DNA from: Candidatus Altarchaeales archaeon ex4484_96
Lineage (GTDB): Archaea; Altiarchaeota; Altiarchaeia; IMC4; QMZM01
Length of the DNA stretch: 7,984 nt
Direction: 5' to 3'
Assembly (NCBI GenBank): GCA_002254405.1
Contig: NJDH01000037.1
Coordinates: forward strand, 1-7,984
This document shows positions 5,375 through 7,984 of this stretch, piece after piece (position 1 is the first letter of the stretch; each line of letters begins with the position of its first letter). The notes under the pieces are model-generated. The model did not search any database. It saw only the letters and a program-made list of their open reading frames with translations, and was not told where the DNA came from. The translations under genes and the position numbers were made by a program.

Positions 5375-6298
5375 ATGCCTGCGGCTAATATCCCATATCT
5401 TAAATCTTCAAAGATCAGATCGCTTTCCAAACTCTTTATAGGGTTCGGAGCCGTTCTCTCCAAGGTTTTTTCGGGGATAGAGCTCGATTTAAAGCAATCT
5501 GGGGTACTTGAGCAATATGCAATAAGCGCCAGAGAATATCTTTCAGTGTGCGCTTTCCTGTCCACCGTCCTGTTCATCTCGGTCTCGGCCATATTATCGA
5601 TGCTTTTCATATCGCTTGAAATAGATTTCGACATGCTGGGGGAGATGAGCACATACATATCCGGCGCCATCGGAGGATTTGCTTTCGCTTTTTTCCTGTT
5701 TTTCCAGATGATGTATTATCCTAAATCAATCATAAACAAGAGAGTGGCGAACATAGACAGGAATCTTCTTTTTGTTTTAAGAACAATCCTGGTCCAGATA
5801 CGCTCGGGTATCCCGATATTCGATACTTTCGTAACAATAGCTTCAGGTGACTATGGGGAGATATCCGATGAATTCTCCAATGTAATCGAAAAAGTAAGAA
5901 CAGGTAAACCAGTAACCGACAGCCTGGAGGAGCTGGCAATAAGAAACCCATCCAACTATTTTAGAAGAGCCCTCTGGCAGCTGGTCAACTCCATAAAATC
6001 AGGAAGCGATGTAGCGGACAACCTCGCCGTTGTGATAAAAGCATTATCTAAAGAGCAGCTCATCGAGATAAGAAAATACCAGTCAACGCTTAATCCACTC
6101 TCCATGATGTACATGATGGTGGCGGTGATAGCCCCCTCTCTTGGTATCACCGTGATGATTGTGTTATCCACCTTCCCGGGTATGGATTCCATAGGAACAG
6201 AATCATCATTCTGGGGCCTGCTTATCCTGGTAGTGTTTATGCAGATAATGTTTATGTTCATGATAAAAACAAGAAGACCCAACCTCATGGGTGAATGA
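5375..6298 (+). CDS. Type II secretion system F domain protein, TadC/TadB-like (pilus platform subunit 1)
   Basis: This is an integral membrane protein of the GspF/PilC/TadC/FlaJ superfamily, the inner-membrane platform on which an assembly ATPase acts to build type IV-pilus-like filaments. The 307 residues hold two hydrophobic segments at about 56-80 and 96-115. A cytoplasmic T2SSF helical bundle follows (about 125-240; FVLRTILVQIRSGIPIFDTF at 133-152 and LWQLVNSIKSGSDVADNL at 200-217). Two more membrane segments lie at about 244-266 and 277-297. The LVNSIKSG block matches LIASSIKSG in the next gene, which supports homology between the two. ATG 5375 has no Shine-Dalgarno sequence, and a weak TTTTTATTT at 5344-5352 could serve as an internal promoter. 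It ends two bases before the start of its partner gene. No pilus ATPase or prepilin gene lies nearby. Confidence 0.85.
   Translation: MPAANIPYLKSSKIRSLSKLFIGFGAVLSKVFSGIELDLKQSGVLEQYAISAREYLSVCAFLSTVLFISVSAILSMLFISLEIDFDMLGEMSTYISGAIGGFAFAFFLFFQMMYYPKSIINKRVANIDRNLLFVLRTILVQIRSGIPIFDTFVTIASGDYGEISDEFSNVIEKVRTGKPVTDSLEELAIRNPSNYFRRALWQLVNSIKSGSDVADNLAVVIKALSKEQLIEIRKYQSTLNPLSMMYMMVAVIAPSLGITVMIVLSTFPGMDSIGTESSFWGLLILVVFMQIMFMFMIKTRRPNLMGE
6290..6294 (+). promoter_or_regulatory. Shine-Dalgarno sequence for the second T2SSF gene
   Basis: GGTGA lies five bases before ATG 6300, within the last codons of the upstream gene. It can pair with the UCACC of the archaeal 16S rRNA 3' end. It favours ATG 6300 over the in-frame GTG at 6291, which has no such site before it. 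It is the only convincing ribosome-binding site in the window, and it precedes a gene inside an operon. Confidence 0.6.
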
Positions 6299-6299
6299 T

Positions 6300-7304
6300 A
6301 TGGCAATATACTCCCTGATGTTAAGGATTATGCCCAAGGGCATTAGAACAAGATTAAAGACTATGCTGGTATGCTCCACGATAAAGGTGAACCCCGAGAA
6401 ATTCATTTCATTCATGATGCTTATGGGGTTGCTTGCAGGCATTCTCGTTGCCGAGGTATTCATCTACTTTGAATTAATCAAATCAGTGGATGAATTAGTC
6501 GGGGGATTGGCGGGTTTCGCCTGCGGTTTCATGGTGGTTCAGGGAGTATTTTATGTGCTGATAAAAATGTCTGAGGAATCCAAGACCAAGAAAGCAGAGG
6601 AAGCATTACCCGATGCGCTACAGCTAATGTCCTCAAACATACGGGCTGGTCTGACAACAGATAAGGCCCTGATTCTTGCAGGCAGACCAGAGTTCGGCCC
6701 CCTAGCCGAGGAAATAAAAAGAGTCGGCAGGGAAACAATGATGGGGAGAGAGCTTTCATCCGCTCTTATGGATATAACCAAAAGAAACAGATCAGACCAC
6801 CTCACAAGGACAATGGAGCTGATAGCAAGCAGCATAAAATCAGGGGGTGAGCTGGCCGACCTGCTGGATCAGACCGCAAGCGACCTAAGAGACCAGCAGC
6901 TAATCCAGAAAGAGATATCAGCAGGTGTATTGATGTACGTAATCTTTATTTTCATCGCAATAGGGGTCGGTGCACCAGCCCTGTTTGCCGTCTCCTCTTT
7001 TCTGGTTAAACTACTCGTATCCAACATAAACACCATATCAGCCCAGATGCCAGCCGAGATGGCCGCCCAGGCAACCATCTCAATAACAGAGGTCGGAGTA
7101 GACCCTGAATTCATCAACATGTACTCTCTTATCGCACTCAGCGTATCCTCTGTTTTCGGCGGGATAATCATGGGATTAATCAGAACCGGTAAAACAACAG
7201 ACGGGATAACATACATACCCATACTGCTTTTAGTATCGCTTGGGATATTCTTCATAGGAAACTATGCCATGGACTCCATATTCGGGGGCATGATGGGCGT
7301 GTAG
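6300..7304 (+). CDS. Type II secretion system F domain protein, TadB/TadC-like (pilus platform subunit 2)
   Basis: This second GspF/TadC/FlaJ superfamily membrane protein presumably pairs with the product of the preceding gene, as TadB pairs with TadC in Tad pili. With ATG 6300 it has 334 residues; GTG 6291 would add three. Hydrophobic segments lie at about 34-57 and 64-88. The T2SSF helical domain spans about 98-205 (ALPDALQLMSSNIRAGLTTD at 102-121; MELIASSIKSGGELADLL at 172-189). Three more membrane segments lie at about 206-235, 271-294 and 304-322. An Ala/Met-rich loop at about 240-265 separates the third and fourth. The start is set by a GGTGA Shine-Dalgarno site, and only one base separates it from the upstream stop, so translation is probably coupled. 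A T-run follows the stop at once. The filament type (adhesion pilus, archaellum-like or other) cannot be told from these two proteins. Confidence 0.86.
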   Translation: MAIYSLMLRIMPKGIRTRLKTMLVCSTIKVNPEKFISFMMLMGLLAGILVAEVFIYFELIKSVDELVGGLAGFACGFMVVQGVFYVLIKMSEESKTKKAEEALPDALQLMSSNIRAGLTTDKALILAGRPEFGPLAEEIKRVGRETMMGRELSSALMDITKRNRSDHLTRTMELIASSIKSGGELADLLDQTASDLRDQQLIQKEISAGVLMYVIFIFIAIGVGAPALFAVSSFLVKLLVSNINTISAQMPAEMAAQATISITEVGVDPEFINMYSLIALSVSSVFGGIIMGLIRTGKTTDGITYIPILLLVSLGIFFIGNYAMDSIFGGMMGV

Positions 7305-7306
7305 GG

Positions 7307-7313
7307 TTTTTTT
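7307..7313 (+). terminator. T-run terminator after the T2SSF genes
   Basis: Seven consecutive T on the coding strand begin two bases after the TAG stop (7302-7304). Archaeal RNA polymerase terminates at such T-runs without a hairpin. A TATA box for the next gene begins about ten bases later, which makes an end of the transcription unit likely here. Confidence 0.5.
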
Positions 7314-7323
7314 GCGCACACTA

Positions 7324-7335
7324 CATATAATATAT
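7324..7335 (+). promoter_or_regulatory. TATA box for the aspartate kinase gene
   Basis: CATATAATATAT is centred near 7329-7330. The usual spacing puts the transcription start near 7355, which is exactly the second in-frame ATG of the kinase gene and lies past the first ATG at 7346. The spacing therefore bears on the choice of start codon. Confidence 0.55.
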
Positions 7336-7345
7336 CTAACAGAAA

Positions 7346-7984
7346 ATGATTGTGATGAAATTCGGCGGAACATCAGTTGGTTCCGCACAAAACATTAAAA
7401 AGGTAGTGGATATTGTAGAAAAAACCAACGGCCACAAAATAATTGTCGTATCAGCGATGTCGGGGGTGACCGATTCCCTGCATCAGATAGCTAAAAGGAT
7501 TATTGACCTGCCAAACAGAGTAATCGAGGGAGAGGTTGAAACGTTCATCAAGCAGATAAACAAAAAACACGCCAACACAGCCGGGGAGCTAATCGCGGAT
7601 AAAAAAATTCTAAAAGAAGTGAACGCCAAGATAGACGAATTAACCCAGAAGCTCAGGAGCGTGCTTTTGGGTGTAGGCTATCTGGAGGATTTATCTCCCA
7701 AATCCCTTGACTACATACTGTCATTCGGGGAGCGCTACTCTATCATGATAATAGCCTCTGCTCTGAAATCAAGGGGGATTAAGTCGGTGGCTTTAACAGG
7801 ATATGAGGCAGGCATAGTAACCGACTCAAACTACGGCAGAGCCCATCCAATCCATAAAATAGTCTCGGATGCTATGAAAGAAAAAATCAACCCGCTTGTA
7901 GAGGAGAAAACCACCCCTGTTGTGGCTGGTTTCATCGCCGCAAACACCGACGGAACCATAACCACCCTCGGTCGAGGCGGGTCA
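7346..7984 (+). CDS. Aspartate kinase, N-terminal part (3' end outside window)
   Basis: The enzyme phosphorylates L-aspartate to 4-phospho-L-aspartate, the first step towards lysine, threonine, methionine and (through threonine) isoleucine. The frame is open to the right edge with 213 codons, about the first 45% of a typical archaeal enzyme. The amino-acid kinase domain shows MKFGGTSVGS (4-13) with substrate-binding Lys5, VVSAMSGVTDSL (34-45), LSPKSLDYILSFGER (116-130) with Glu129, the TDSNYGRA block (159-166), GFIAANTDG (195-203) and TTLGRGGS (206-213). Any C-terminal ACT regulatory domains lie beyond the window. Two starts are possible: ATG 7346 (used for numbering) or ATG 7355, which the TATA spacing favours as a leaderless start and which would give MKFGGTSVG at the N-terminus. 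No Shine-Dalgarno sequence precedes either. Confidence 0.93.
   Translation, partial: MIVMKFGGTSVGSAQNIKKVVDIVEKTNGHKIIVVSAMSGVTDSLHQIAKRIIDLPNRVIEGEVETFIKQINKKHANTAGELIADKKILKEVNAKIDELTQKLRSVLLGVGYLEDLSPKSLDYILSFGERYSIMIIASALKSRGIKSVALTGYEAGIVTDSNYGRAHPIHKIVSDAMKEKINPLVEEKTTPVVAGFIAANTDGTITTLGRGGS

Noticed and set aside
5371..7255. Several minus-strand open frames opposite the T2SSF genes
   Set aside because: They mirror membrane-protein coding sequence, overlap each other in different frames, and have no recognisable motifs.
1..7984. CRISPR array, insertion sequence, tRNA gene or integration site
   Set aside because: No regular spacer-repeat pattern, transposase, terminal inverted repeat or tRNA-like cloverleaf was seen. 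All intergenic gaps are short and explained by promoters or terminators.

Overview
The window looks like chromosomal DNA of an archaeon, most likely euryarchaeal. Four lines of evidence agree. The gene content is archaeal: 6-phospho-3-hexuloisomerase, a methanogen-type citramalate/isopropylmalate synthase, a DUF434 protein, archaeal TadB/TadC-like platform proteins and a methanogen-type aspartate kinase. AT-rich TATA-like boxes lie about 25 bases before the first codon of transcription units. Shine-Dalgarno sequences are almost absent at those first genes, so transcripts are probably leaderless or nearly so. Codon use is rich in ATA (Ile) and AGA/AGG (Arg). I cannot name the lineage from the sequence alone. 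Coding density is very high and no gap reaches 300 bases.

Layout. Bases 1-95 hold the last 30 codons of a plus-strand gene I do not recognise. It converges, with one base between stop codons, on a minus-strand 6-phospho-3-hexuloisomerase gene (97-681). A 64-base divergent promoter region (682-745) separates that gene from a plus-strand pair whose reading frames overlap: a class II (FucA-like) aldolase (746-1336) and S-methyl-5-thioribose-1-phosphate isomerase, mtnA (1326-2399). The mtnA gene converges on a minus-strand gene (2402-3172) for a very lysine-rich protein with a three-unit coiled-coil repeat and a C-terminal winged helix. A second divergent promoter region (3173-3254) then starts a plus-strand run of four tightly packed genes: cimA/leuA-type synthase (3255-4724), a DUF434 protein with PIN/NYN-like acidic motifs (4732-5358), and two T2SSF/TadC-like membrane proteins (5375-6298 and 6300-7304). 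A T-run terminator and a TATA box precede an aspartate kinase gene that runs off the right edge (7346-7984).

How the genes may work together. The aldolase and MtnA catalyse consecutive steps in oxygen-independent salvage of 5'-methylthioadenosine and 5'-deoxyadenosine, so their overlap makes a credible two-gene salvage operon. Hexuloisomerase supplies pentose phosphates by the reversed ribulose monophosphate pathway in archaea and shares the divergent promoter region. The synthase (isoleucine or leucine) and aspartate kinase (Thr/Met/Lys/Ile) belong to amino-acid biosynthesis. The two T2SSF proteins would form the membrane platform of a type IV-pilus-like machine, but no ATPase, prepilin or prepilin peptidase gene is next to them.

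Most of the window is ordinary archaeal metabolism. The parts most worth a second look are the lysine-tailed coiled-coil winged-helix protein, the possible nuclease fold of the DUF434 protein, the isolated platform-protein pair and the aldolase-MtnA salvage pair. I see no CRISPR array, insertion sequence, tRNA or rRNA.
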